A stretch of 64,000 nucleotides of DNA from Chloroflexota bacterium. GTDB lineage: Bacteria; Chloroflexota; Anaerolineae; UBA2200; JACIWT01. A model generated the notes under the pieces. That model saw only the letters and a list, made by a program, of their open reading frames with translations. It was not told the DNA's origin and made no database searches. Numbering within the stretch: the first letter of the stretch is position 1; every line of letters starts with the position of its first letter. The stretch is from positions 151,148 to 215,147 of the forward strand of contig JACIWT010000003.1 of assembly GCA_014360825.1 (NCBI GenBank). The letters run 5' to 3'. A program made the translations under genes and the position numbers. This document shows positions 10,601-17,451 of the stretch, in pieces.

Positions 10601-13285
10601 TTCCTGCAAACGGACGAGCCCGGTGCCTCCTTGACCTGGCAGTTCTACGGCAAAGCAATCGCGGTCAAGTATAGACGCGGCACTGCTGGCGGCTTGGCCA
10701 ACGTCTACGTGGATGGCCTCTTCATCAAGCAGATTGATATGTCGCTGGGCTGGACAGAGTGGCAAACTGAGCAGGTCATCGCGAATAACCTAACCGAGGG
10801 TGTCGCCCACACGATCCAGGTTTCCTGCCTGAGCGGACGGGTGTGGGTGGATGCATTCCACTCTGGCTCAACGACCCAAGCGGGCGTAGCGACTTGTATC
10901 CTCACCGCGCACGACGACCTAGGCGAGACGACTATCCGTGCCACGGTTGGTCCGTTGACGACGCCGGTTACTTACACAGCGTTCAGCGATGTAGTGATAC
11001 AGTTCCGTCGCTCGCGTCTGAGCATCACCAAGTCGGTCGTACCCACTGTGGCGCACCCGAGTGAGATCGTAACCTTCACGTTATACTACACCAACACGAA
11101 CACGGGGATCGGAACAGATGCCACTGGCGCAGCCACCAATGCCACCATCGTGGACACGTTGCCGCCCGGGCTGGTCTACGTGAGTTCCACTTCTTCGCCT
11201 GATATCGGCAGTCCGACGGGTTCTAACCCATATTCCTGGAGCGCGGGCACCCTCGCACCCGGTGGGAACGGCTGGCTCAGGATACAGGCGCTGGTAACCA
11301 CAACCGTTGGCTGGGGCCAGAGCACCATCTTGACCAACACGGCCACTATCACCACGACCACGCGTGATAACGACCTGGCCAACAATACCACGGCTATCAC
11401 CCTTGAAGTGAAGCCCGGCCCGCCGCACCAACTGTTGCTCACCGCCGACCCGCCAAGCATCCCGGTGGGCGGAGGCACGTCGAATATCCAAGCTACGGTT
11501 ACCGATCAGTGGGGCAACCCAGTATTGAACGGCACACCGGTTACTTTCACCACTGACCTGGGGGGCTTCCCAGTGGTGCAGAGCATCACAGGAGCAACGA
11601 CGAACGGCGTAGTCAACCAGACCCTGACCTCAGGCCCGATCGCGGGTACGGCCCACGTTGCGGCTGAGGTAAACGGCATCACTGATACCGTGAACGTACA
11701 GTTCACACCATTGTCGCCTTTCACCATAACAGTGGCGGCTTACCCAAGCACCATCGCCGTTGGCGGAGAGATGGCCTACATCGTCGCCACGGTAGTGGAT
11801 CAATATGGCAACCGCGTCGCCGATGGCTGGTCGGTCTCATTCGAGGCCTCGATGGGATCTCTATCTCCTAACATCACAACCACGGTAGGCGGCGATGCTC
11901 TCACCCAGTTGACATCGGGTGATGTCGCCGGCACGGCTTACATTACCGCCACCTGCAACGGGCGCATCGGCACAACCACCGTGCAGTTTGTGCCTGCTGA
12001 AGAGCGGCAGGTGACATTGCAGGCGGATCCACCCATCGTTCGTGTCGGCCTTGGTCAAGCGGATGGTTCCAGACTGATCGCCACTGTACGCGACCTCTTC
12101 GGGAACCTTGTCGGTGGGCGGGTCGTGACTTTCACTACATCGCTGGGCACTTTCCCCAACGGAATGAATACGTGGGTGGGCATGACCAGCAATGCCTCTG
12201 GGAGCCCAGATTTTGGAAAAGCCATCGTGCGATTGCAGTCCATTACTGTGGGGACGGCTATCGTGAATGCCGAGACCGAATATGGCTCTGCCTCCACGCA
12301 AGTCAGGTTTATACCTGGTCCCACTGAACACATCAACCTAACCATTCACCCGCGTATCATCCCCATCTGTGGTGGCACAGGCATTATCACAGCCACAGTA
12401 CAAGACATGTTCGGCAATGCTGTGCAAGATGGCACGTTGGTCGGCTTCTCCATCTTCAGCATCGGCACAGTGGACCCAGGGTCGGTGCCCACGGTCAATG
12501 GTGTGGTCACGGCAGTGGTGCGTTCGGAGTCGCAGACGGGCTGGGCAACAGTGCAGGCGGAAGTGCGCGAGGGCGGCGCTTACGAAATCCAGCATGCCGA
12601 CGTGTACTTCATAGTTGGCAAGCCGGATCATATCGTCATCTTCCGCGAGCCGTGGGAGATCCAGGTGGGAGGCCAGGTATCGCGTATCACAGCATTGGTG
12701 CAAGACTGCGGCAACAACAGCGTGGCGGATGGGACAGTGGTAACATTCACCACGAGCCTGGGCACATTTGGTAGTGGCACCACGGTTACGGATACTACGC
12801 GGGCTGGGCTCTCGAGTGTCTATCTGACCTCGGGGAATAGACCGGGCACAGCAACCATCTCAGTTCAAGCCGATTCGCAGACCAACTATGCCACTGTGGA
12901 CTTCATCCCCGGTCCGCCGTACACGATCACGTTGAGTGCTAGTCCGCGCTCTATCCCTGCCGATGGCGTAGCAACTTCCACCATTGTGGCTGTCCTGCAG
13001 GATTACTATGGCAACCCAGTAGCCGATGATACTGTAGTACGCTTCAACGCATCACTCGGTACGTTCAACGGTATCAACCGCGCCGAAGAGTACTCCAGAA
13101 ATGGGCAGGCCTCTGCGGTGCTAAAATCCGGCACGACACCAGGCCGGGCCTACGTAAACTGCAACTCTGGGGCTGCCTACGCTCAAACTTACGTGGACTT
13201 CTATTATGCGCCCACACCCACACCGACACCCGAATGGGCCTACTACTTGCGGATGCCCATCATCATCAAGAAGTTTGCTCGTTAG
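1619..13285 (+). CDS. Giant modular secreted protein: Ig-like modules, three beta-helices, nested jelly-roll domains
   Basis: A 3,888-residue exported protein, probably a surface adhesin or glycan-binding scaffold. The ATG at 1619 is preferred over the upstream in-frame ATG at 1577 because GAGAGGAGA lies just before it. Modules in order, approximate residues: signal-anchor 20-43; DNRLRE-type domain 60-260; Pro-Thr linker 262-302; golvesin-like domain 303-448; then 16 invasin/Big_1-like Ig modules (starts near 450, 1061, 1159, 1262, 1876, 1978, 2075, 2704, 2807, 2912, 3270, 3368, 3463, 3570, 3669, 3767). Right-handed beta-helices fill 671-1054, 1476-1864 and 2292-2699, each opening with VWVDD and closing with NWWGRN. 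A DUF11-type domain is at 3134-3260. Four Ig modules carry an inserted domain of about 115 residues. The tail is PTPTPTPEWAYYLRMPIIIKKFAR-like, as in many Chloroflexota secreted proteins. Ligand and function are unknown. Confidence 0.9.
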   Translation: MRAPDHITTGNPVGKQRGRLIFLSAAIFLIAFISIFLGPAFLFQWRSSEAAPSGPDDGLPHLASTFSATSTVTEVNFQQGVFPTAGYSGCLDTSIVAWQEWPHDDLWLRAGQLSYYRPLIYFDLTPGGIPTGAYVESATLYVYAYTRNMVRELEVEPYYVTRTWSAPDATWTYATLTDTWGIAGCDDPTTDRAPHPSSTTTYNTVGTWHSFDVRSIVQQWVDDPTSNHGMVLVARTPSVIYYYWSSQCNVAEYRPRLRIVYGAAPPTTPTPTPTPTKTNTPGPSPTPTRTPTVTPTLPGPPVILDDGDPGYSRSGAWFDAVGNGGYANDYDYETDVLTTNTASWQPPASDPVPADGMYEIFAHWSVHSARPVNATYTIHYQGGTATVQVDQTKDAGGSTVPDFTASGWKSLGIYPLAAGTVNYVEISSVSPGDTCADAIRIVPTGLPGQPYSIEVVADPSSIVANGTATSTIRATVRDRFGNPVANGTMVGITCTAGASVPTAYAEAELAPVVQSGTWVTVANASASGGNFLRSSTAGSELSWSFTGSAVSLVYATSPTGGIADVIVDGSFATQIDMSSAATKWQVERVIRNNLTFGPHTIVVRVISGIVRVDAFRSGVITSGGLATVNLTAGTTPAVVTVRGTALGIDYVGLAPAWPMDETTVTTAGPFEVWVDDDYTPGGYNDGHQWGYDAFNKIYDGVTKTISTGTVHVLSGTYNENVVVTKTLSILGVGADTVILDGVSDTGTGFYIDQVSNVTISGLTIKNFSRGIDIHGTGATNVYTITITNNIFDSNGVSAGSEAIYGTYVFNSILCNNIIRNGQDGIDLWLANNVVICYNEIYNNKGVGVWIERGDNNSIDNNHIYNNRHIGVRITSPANNNGIFNNHIHDQYWDGIHLGSAVAGTQIVSNTITNTNKMQMDGNGNVPSVDENDGAITLVSTTNTNILDNVIQGVSNAEGTNGDTAGIHLRNPANTNCIIERNSITYNANHGVYIRAAAGRPVLHRNTICGNGKFGIINNMALPAVDAEGNWWGRNSPTQGLTPPRDIYYDGITDSVDEDPQIRITLTRYPTAIAADGVSTSTITATVRSTSGHDIIDGSLVTFATNRGTFVGGPTVPTLNGVATILLRAGTVAGTSYVTGTLPCNGTASTTVNFTAGPPANLSVVAIPSAIPRGGPPAGQAVISATLKDIYGNPVPGEVVTFTVDTTYAYLVGAPPVVDTTDALGEATATLRSLDLVGTAQVTATAASLIANTTVDITGGPPVTITVTADPTHLPANGVAQSLITAVISDAWGGPVPDGTMVGFTTTAGSMIHAYTEAESGEVFKTTGDWTTAADASASGGQFVYTDNPGAFVSWSFRGQAVSLRYVKSPLGGVAEVSVDGVVRKTIDMSAAGVQWLEEIIASDLSPGAHQIRVLCLSGRVYADAFRSGTTTTDGVATTYLTAGVTPLVTAIVWGTTGIETGIITDDASVFFEQSSVVWVDDDWVGLPNGTDVGSGRIIGSNAAATIQDGLSLVQTGGSVFVLGGTYYESPLITKTLNLVGFEPGHNAVVDGYNTLTYGIRVDPGVDNVLISGFTIQNFRREAVRAINTAGNPGEGLRVLDNIIQSNDRQYGDLTPNWTSAISVTYVMGGQFVSNVISGNQGGLYLRESNGNLIQSNQIYNNNRYAIELEVCDNNIVDSNEIHDNESYGIRVYGAGISNTISSNIIHDVYWDGIRVESGDTTRVISNTLYNTNRRINNGEGLSSGPNLGAIVLRDSTDSLVQDNWIYNTQDAEATIYSGGIVLDGNNSGITILYNLLHDNTHSGIRILNPGWTGTVPEIHGNSIYGNADYGIANLQPGTPVDAECNWWGRNTPTVGAVPPRDIYNGVGANVDYNPRLQIVLTANPTSIPVGGLSSSEIRAIVQCTSGGTLYHIRNGTPITFTTNLGAITGPVTTTMTDGIATTVLHSGLTAGTATVTGCIPPLPTGCNTVDVEFVPGPPFSISMVAVPNTIPTGLATSIVTATVRDQLGNLIDGATIYFSVNPPTLGTVNPVSSVTAAGVATTTFRSATTPGVATVSANWGYVTGSVPITITAGAPYTITLVAYPTSIPADGVSTAALTATVVDLFGNPVPDCTLVGFTTTLGYLPFTYTEESALSPAAWVGTWTTASDPAFSGGSIRYTSDNTAAVTWQFTGTAVSLIHSTASNGGEARAYVDGLGPYVMNMYSASTQNRVESQIPICVPYGVHNVLIEAQLDPGEFIWVDAFRSGLGTINGMAVAALRSTTTPGTATVYATAAGNPALQTSTTVEFAQPCTVWVDDNWVGTPIGTDLGGGKVYGYSAFATIQAGVDAVCDGGTVYVLDGLYSEQVSITTKSLNLLGAGSATTTIQGPAGITATAQIGTRGIYVYRRDNVTISGFTIRRFDYGIYLHGTAINNVVGAIIQDCVLEDNDAHGSGVPNNASAIFGQYVTSSLLRNLTIRRGQAGIQLENSSWNDISSNLIYNNNQYGIMLYNGQGNTFNNNDIYDMREGGIYNVGSTDSNTIMNNRIHDTSWDGIHIGTLATNARVVGNTVYNTNLSYLNGEGVAADDAAPVPRRRANRGGIVLWSTMTTTVEYNTVYGVSNAGLQLPNSAGILLAGPNPGSMVRYNVSRNNTNHGIWLSTDAVPGTNRPEFHGNTICGNGKFGFINTGANTADATGNWWGRNTPTTGLTPPRDIYSSSVLWDPPIRITLTRSPTSMTADGVSTAVVTATGTSGTYNILNGTLFTFSTDIYSTLITPSIVPSANGVATATIRAGTVVPPAPNRTYITVTTEPCSYTDSTHVTLRPGPPYTITLQASPVSIPILDGPSYITATVTDRYGNLVADGLWTLNISTDLGNFDAPLGPTNVTRAVVGGQAYVQLYSADICGVAHVQANSNEVPGVSGSVNVGIIGGPPASVGVVASPPVLPADALSTSTIYATVVATGTGGCPVEDGTFVGFDNLGGLGSIPYDFVEAEFAPVLQSGNWITGTNANASGGMFLQTDEPGASLTWQFYGKAIAVKYRRGTAGGLANVYVDGLFIKQIDMSLGWTEWQTEQVIANNLTEGVAHTIQVSCLSGRVWVDAFHSGSTTQAGVATCILTAHDDLGETTIRATVGPLTTPVTYTAFSDVVIQFRRSRLSITKSVVPTVAHPSEIVTFTLYYTNTNTGIGTDATGAATNATIVDTLPPGLVYVSSTSSPDIGSPTGSNPYSWSAGTLAPGGNGWLRIQALVTTTVGWGQSTILTNTATITTTTRDNDLANNTTAITLEVKPGPPHQLLLTADPPSIPVGGGTSNIQATVTDQWGNPVLNGTPVTFTTDLGGFPVVQSITGATTNGVVNQTLTSGPIAGTAHVAAEVNGITDTVNVQFTPLSPFTITVAAYPSTIAVGGEMAYIVATVVDQYGNRVADGWSVSFEASMGSLSPNITTTVGGDALTQLTSGDVAGTAYITATCNGRIGTTTVQFVPAEERQVTLQADPPIVRVGLGQADGSRLIATVRDLFGNLVGGRVVTFTTSLGTFPNGMNTWVGMTSNASGSPDFGKAIVRLQSITVGTAIVNAETEYGSASTQVRFIPGPTEHINLTIHPRIIPICGGTGIITATVQDMFGNAVQDGTLVGFSIFSIGTVDPGSVPTVNGVVTAVVRSESQTGWATVQAEVREGGAYEIQHADVYFIVGKPDHIVIFREPWEIQVGGQVSRITALVQDCGNNSVADGTVVTFTTSLGTFGSGTTVTDTTRAGLSSVYLTSGNRPGTATISVQADSQTNYATVDFIPGPPYTITLSASPRSIPADGVATSTIVAVLQDYYGNPVADDTVVRFNASLGTFNGINRAEEYSRNGQASAVLKSGTTPGRAYVNCNSGAAYAQTYVDFYYAPTPTPTPEWAYYLRMPIIIKKFAR
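2406..2525 (+). repeat. Pro-Thr-rich low-complexity linker coding repeat
   Basis: Tandem CCNACN codons encode a (PT)n linker between the N-terminal DNRLRE-type domain and the golvesin-like domain. Such linkers are typically extended and often glycosylated. The same PT motif returns just before the C-terminus at about 13210-13235. Confidence 0.8.
2968..5402 (+). repeat. Super-repeat unit 1: nested Ig - beta-helix - Ig - Ig
   Basis: First unit (2,435 bp) of a large internal repeat. It holds an Ig module with an inserted jelly-roll-like domain (insert about 3127-3470), a beta-helix (3631-4780), then two Ig modules starting near 4801 and 5095. Recurrence is seen from conserved signposts: VGI/VGF before the insert, VDAFRSG after it, VWVDDD at the helix start and NWWGRN near its end. 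Confidence 0.75.
5403..7842 (+). repeat. Super-repeat unit 2: nested Ig - beta-helix - Ig - Ig
   Basis: Second unit, 2,440 bp. Inserted domain about 5560-5900, beta-helix about 6046-7210, Ig modules from about 7245 and 7552. Spacing between equivalent signposts in units 1 and 2 is about 2.42-2.45 kb, with sequence clearly diverged. Confidence 0.75.
7843..10351 (+). repeat. Super-repeat unit 3: nested Ig - beta-helix - Ig - Ig
   Basis: Third unit, about 2,509 bp. Inserted domain about 8000-8355, beta-helix about 8494-9715, Ig modules from about 9730 and 10038. A fourth nested Ig follows at 10352, but a DUF11-type domain takes the place of the beta-helix, so the period ends there. Confidence 0.75.
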
Positions 13286-13335
13286 CCTGGTGTCGGGGTA
13301 GATTCGCGTTCTTCATAGGAGGCTTGGAGACAATA

Positions 13336-13364
13336 GAAGAGCCCTCCCATTGGGAGGGCTCTTC
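13336..13364. terminator. Bidirectional hairpin between convergent genes
   Basis: A perfect 13-bp stem (GAAGAGCCCTCCC / GGGAGGGCTCTTC) with a 3-nt loop sits midway between the convergent stops of the giant protein and the PrsW-like gene. It has no proper U-run on either side, but position and stability suggest transcription termination for both strands. Confidence 0.7.
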
Positions 13365-13381
13365 GCGTTGTCGTGAGAGTC

Positions 13382-14410
13382 TCAAAAAGCGAGGCTGGCG
13401 AAGCCCAAGAAGGCCACAGCGCCGTTCCAGATCCCATGAAGGGCTACGCTCAGGAGATACATAGCCAGGAGCAGCGGAACACGCCGTTCCACTAGAGCAT
13501 GATACCACCCTAATCCCATAAGTGCCCCCGCCACACCATGTACTGCCATGGTGACCAATCGCAGCCCGATGAGCACTGGCCAGTCGTCTAACAGGATAGC
13601 CACGTTTATTGCTGTCTCCACTGTGGCAAAACCAAGACCACACGTCAGTCCCCACAGTATCGCCTCGTTTCTGCTTGGACGGCGGTAGGATAGGAAGGCG
13701 ACGCCCAGCCCTTTGATTGCCTCTTCAAATAATGGCCCGAGGAAAAGGACAAGGGCCGCGACGATGATCAGCATCGGGGGTGATGAGAGCAAGTAAACCC
13801 AGGCAGAAGGTTGTTCTAAGATCGCTGGGTTGCTCAACAGATCCATCAATTCTTGGATTCTGGCCTGGCCCCCGGGTAAGACCATTGTCAGGGAAACGGT
13901 CATCGTGCTCACCAGAAAGATGCCGATGAACTCTGCAATAGCACTTAATGCCGGGGCGAGGATGGTGCCGTAGGCTAATTGCAGCACTTCGGTTCGCCAG
14001 TCTGCCCCTGGCCAACGCCGGGCAGCGACCGACAATATTGCCAGGGCGGGTATGGAAACGGCGAAGATATGGAAGGGCGGGAATAGGTAGGCCGACGCCA
14101 AGCCAATCCGCCGCATCGTCTCTCCGATGATCAGTATTGTTGCGAAAAGCAAGGCCAACAGCCAGGTCGGGGGTAATTGAAACACCTTGCTAGGCTGCCC
14201 GCGCAGACTGTTGAGCCCTTGAAAAAAGAGCAAAAGTCCCACCATCCCAGAGACAAAGACCAATACGCCCAAGATCGTGTTGAGGCGCAAGGCCTCATTC
14301 GCGCTTCGCCCTCCCCACAGTGGGACCACCAAACAAACCACCAACCCCAGTAGCGCCGTGAGAGTGAGGATGAGCCCCGTGATGGCTACACCCGCCTTAA
14401 TGCCTCTCAA
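13382..14410 (-). CDS. PrsW-family intramembrane protease
   Basis: A 342-residue polytopic membrane protein of the PrsW family, relatives of the CPBP/glutamic membrane proteases that cut anti-sigma factors or process membrane peptides. Family motifs are GPLFEEAIKGLG (paired glutamates), GLGFATVET, a His-containing MAVHGVAGALMG and a terminal LHGIWNG. About eight hydrophobic segments are visible. I chose the TTG at 14410 because AGGAGGAGGG lies 4-10 bp upstream; a longer TTG start at 14428 would swallow this ribosome-binding site. It is the last gene of a tight minus-strand operon, 23 bp after the helicase stop. The substrate is unknown. Confidence 0.8.
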   Translation of the reverse strand: MRGIKAGVAITGLILTLTALLGLVVCLVVPLWGGRSANEALRLNTILGVLVFVSGMVGLLLFFQGLNSLRGQPSKVFQLPPTWLLALLFATILIIGETMRRIGLASAYLFPPFHIFAVSIPALAILSVAARRWPGADWRTEVLQLAYGTILAPALSAIAEFIGIFLVSTMTVSLTMVLPGGQARIQELMDLLSNPAILEQPSAWVYLLSSPPMLIIVAALVLFLGPLFEEAIKGLGVAFLSYRRPSRNEAILWGLTCGLGFATVETAINVAILLDDWPVLIGLRLVTMAVHGVAGALMGLGWYHALVERRVPLLLAMYLLSVALHGIWNGAVAFLGFASLAF

Positions 14411-14433
14411 ATTCCCTCCTCCTCGCAACCTGC

Positions 14434-16728
14434 TTAGCGGTTGCGCTCACCCTGCAATAGGGCGGACAATATCATCACCGCTGCTCCTTTATCCAACGGC
14501 TCGTTGTTGTTCCCACATTTAGGCGACTGGATGCAACTGGGGCAACCTTCTGTGCAAGGGCAGTCGCGGATTGCTACCAGCGTCGCCCTCCAGAGTTCGG
14601 GCAGCAGTTCGTACCCCTTTTCTGCGATGCCAACGCCGCCAGGGTGGGCATCGTAGATGAATATCTCGGGTTGCCCCGTGTCTGGATGCGTTGGCGTGGA
14701 GAGCCCACCGATGTCCAGCCGGTCACACATGGCAAAAAGGGGTAGCATACCGATCGCAGCGTGCTCTGTGGCGTGTAATCCACCGTGAAAGTCCAACCCA
14801 CGCGCAGCGATGGCGATCCGTGTTTCCTCTGGCACCTCGAACCACACTGCGGTGGTGACGAAGGACTGGGGCGGCAAATCCAGCATTTCCTCCGATAGCA
14901 CGGTATCTGTGAACTGCTGGAGCCGCCGGAAGCCTATCACCTGTTGAGTAACCGCCACCTGTCCGAAATGCGCCATCGTCTTGCCTATTTTGCATTCCCG
15001 CTCCACTCTGATCACCCGCACCTCATTGATTTCACGAGGCTCGGTGTAGTAGTTCACGTCAGTGGGTGAGGCATAGGCGATGCGTGTGCTGAGATCCAGA
15101 TGTGTAATGAGGTAGGTTTCCCCTTGGTGCAGGTAGATGGCCCCCGGATATACGCGCAAGAAAGCCGTGTCACCCTCAATTTCCTCCATCGTGCGGTAAT
15201 TATCGGACTCGTCGAGGAGGACGTATTTCTCCGGTGAGGCTGAGCGTAGGCTTACTCTTTGCGCTGGGTAGTCGGGGATGCTGTAGTACCAACGTTCACC
15301 GCGATACTCCAGCGTTCCGTTGCGTTCTAATTGAATCATAGCCTGGACGAACCCGGGTCCAAATAACACCTCGTCGTCGTTTGTGAGTGGTCGCTCATAG
15401 GCGGCGCAGGGCAAATGTTTTTCCAAGAGATGCACGTTGTCCGGGTCAATCAAGGCGTGTTCGTGTGGCCGACCGAATAACTCTGTCGGATGGCGCATGA
15501 AGTACTGGTCAATTGGGCTATCTTGGGCGATGAGCACGGCTAACGAGTGGCGGACGCCACGCCCGGCACGCCCGGCTTGCTGGCGCATACTGGCGATAGT
15601 GCCCGGATAGCCGACCAGCACTGCTGCGTCCAGACTACCTACATCCACACCCAGTTCCAGAGCGTTGGTCGCTGTTACACCCAGGAGTCTGCCGCTGAAA
15701 AGTTCTCGCTCGATCTCCCGCCGCTCCTCGGGCCGATACCCGGCGCGGTAGGACCGGATCAGAGAAACCAGATCGGGATCATCTTTTTCCAAGATCTCTC
15801 GGGTGTAGCGTAGGATTAACTCGGCTATCTTCCGTGTGCGAGTGAAGGTGATGTTGCGGATGCCGTGTCGCACCATCTCGGTGAACAGCGTAGTGGCCTC
15901 CACATTCGGGCTGCGACGGGTCGTGCGTGCGGCGTCGATGAAGGGAGGGTTCCAGAGGACGAAATCTTTGGCCCCATGGGGAGAGCCATCGGCATCAATG
16001 ACTGTGACTGGCACGCCAGTGAGTTGTTCTCCGTGCTCAGCGGGGTTGGCGATGGTGGCTGAGCAACAGATGAATTGTGGGCTGGAACCATAGTACTCGC
16101 ACAGGCGGCGTAGGCGGCGCAAGACGCAGGCTACATGCGATCCAAAGATACCCCGATAGACATGAGCCTCGTCTACCACTACATATTTCAGGTTCGCGAG
16201 AAATTTTGCCCACAACCCGTGGTTGGGCAGAATACCGACGTGCAGCATATCTGGGTTGGTGAGGATGATGGCCGCCGACTTGCGAAGACGCGTGCGTGCT
16301 CGCTGGGGCGTATCGCCGTCGTAGGTCCCGAAGCCCACGTGTTTCAACGCCGCGCGCGTGAGTTGTTGCAGGGAGCGCAGTTGGTCCTGAGCCAATGCTT
16401 TGGTGGGAAAAAGGTATAGCGCCCGTGCATGCCAATCGCGGATCACTGCCTCAAGCACTGGCACGTTGTAGCACAGTGTCTTCCCGCTGGCCGTTGTGGT
16501 GGCTACCATCACGTCTTCACCGTCGAGGGCTGCGTCAATGGCTGCTGCCTGATGGGAGTAAAACTGTCCGATGCCTGTCTCTCGAAGAGCCCTTGTTATC
16601 TCTGGCGATAGCGTGTGCTGTGGCGTGCCGAAGCGAGCCTGGCGGGCGGGCAGGTGCTCGATATGTACGATTTGCTCCCTATACTCTTTCTGGCTACGCA
16701 GGTAATTCAAAAATTCAGGTACGTTCAC
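14434..16728 (-). CDS. DEAD/DEAH-box helicase with DUF1998-type C-terminus (MrfA/YprA/Hrq1-like)
   Basis: A 764-residue SF2 helicase. Motif I reads ATTTASGKT (near residue 80), motif II is DEAH, and motif VI is QQAGRAGRG. The C-terminal part resembles the MZB/DUF1998 region, with a Cys cluster CPCTEGCPSCIQSPKC that probably binds zinc. This layout matches bacterial MrfA (YprA), which repairs mitomycin-type DNA damage, and fungal Hrq1. It begins 8 bp after the lipoprotein gene and precedes the PrsW-like gene. The DNA-repair role is inferred from the family; nothing else in the operon is a repair gene. Confidence 0.88.
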   Translation of the reverse strand: MNVPEFLNYLRSQKEYREQIVHIEHLPARQARFGTPQHTLSPEITRALRETGIGQFYSHQAAAIDAALDGEDVMVATTTASGKTLCYNVPVLEAVIRDWHARALYLFPTKALAQDQLRSLQQLTRAALKHVGFGTYDGDTPQRARTRLRKSAAIILTNPDMLHVGILPNHGLWAKFLANLKYVVVDEAHVYRGIFGSHVACVLRRLRRLCEYYGSSPQFICCSATIANPAEHGEQLTGVPVTVIDADGSPHGAKDFVLWNPPFIDAARTTRRSPNVEATTLFTEMVRHGIRNITFTRTRKIAELILRYTREILEKDDPDLVSLIRSYRAGYRPEERREIERELFSGRLLGVTATNALELGVDVGSLDAAVLVGYPGTIASMRQQAGRAGRGVRHSLAVLIAQDSPIDQYFMRHPTELFGRPHEHALIDPDNVHLLEKHLPCAAYERPLTNDDEVLFGPGFVQAMIQLERNGTLEYRGERWYYSIPDYPAQRVSLRSASPEKYVLLDESDNYRTMEEIEGDTAFLRVYPGAIYLHQGETYLITHLDLSTRIAYASPTDVNYYTEPREINEVRVIRVERECKIGKTMAHFGQVAVTQQVIGFRRLQQFTDTVLSEEMLDLPPQSFVTTAVWFEVPEETRIAIAARGLDFHGGLHATEHAAIGMLPLFAMCDRLDIGGLSTPTHPDTGQPEIFIYDAHPGGVGIAEKGYELLPELWRATLVAIRDCPCTEGCPSCIQSPKCGNNNEPLDKGAAVMILSALLQGERNR

Positions 16729-16736
16729 GCGACATC

Positions 16737-17435
16737 CTATGGTCTCGCCTCGACCAGCAGAAACACTGTCATGCCATTGTCATATTTCACCATATAATGT
16801 GGGGCCTCAACCGCGTACCACACCCATTGCTTAGTTGAGACGAAATTCAGTTCCACCTGGTAGGCCTCAAATGTACCAGCAGGCGTCTCTACCATCTCGC
16901 GCCCCAATACTTTGAGTTTGGTCGTGATCTGAGACCCGTTGGTAGGCACAACTGTAGTAAACCGAGCCACATAGTCATCGCTATAGGGCAATGCTCGTAA
17001 GATCACCAATAACTGGTCGTTATCGTAGGCGTCCGCTGAAACGCGAAGGTTCGCGGACTTCTCGCCATCCCTCGTTTGCGCCGAGATGTGCAATCTATCG
17101 TCGGTATAGGTCGTATGGAGCGTGAAGTCATTTGCAGTACCACTCAGAGCGCGCTCGCCACGGAGAGGCTTTAGGTCACTGGCCCGCATGCTCAGAGAGA
17201 TCTCGTCTTTGATTTCCCCGAGTACGAACGTTGCCTGTAACTCGTAGACATCTTCTGTTCTGCGGATCATCCACATACCAGTGCCAACCTCATTGCCCTG
17301 TTGGTCACGTATGGAGTACACAGTCTCCTCCTGGTCTCCCCATGGCACGGTGAGTGGAAGTGGTTCGCCACCGGTTACCTGACAGGTCGTGGCCAGCAGG
17401 AGCACTATTAGACCTAAGCGAAGGGATTTGTGCAT
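16737..17435 (-). CDS. Lipoprotein, DUF3108-like
   Basis: A 232-residue exported protein. The N-terminus has a short charged segment, a hydrophobic core and a lipobox-like LLLATTC, predicting lipid attachment at Cys18. The rest is beta-rich; a C-terminal ETPAGTFEAYQVELNF stretch resembles DUF3108-type proteins, which fold as beta-barrels or lipocalin-like sheets. It lies 16 bp downstream of the ABC permease and 8 bp upstream of the helicase, so it is co-transcribed with both. A role as accessory lipoprotein of the exporter is possible but unproven. Confidence 0.6.
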   Translation of the reverse strand: MHKSLRLGLIVLLLATTCQVTGGEPLPLTVPWGDQEETVYSIRDQQGNEVGTGMWMIRRTEDVYELQATFVLGEIKDEISLSMRASDLKPLRGERALSGTANDFTLHTTYTDDRLHISAQTRDGEKSANLRVSADAYDNDQLLVILRALPYSDDYVARFTTVVPTNGSQITTKLKVLGREMVETPAGTFEAYQVELNFVSTKQWVWYAVEAPHYMVKYDNGMTVFLLVEARP

Positions 17436-17451
17436 GTTGCCCCTAGCATCA

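Noticed and set aside
2968..13200. Repeats that might suggest a CRISPR array or other DNA repeat
   Set aside because: The recurring units are coding modules in one frame, diverged at the DNA level, with no short direct repeats and spacers of fixed size.
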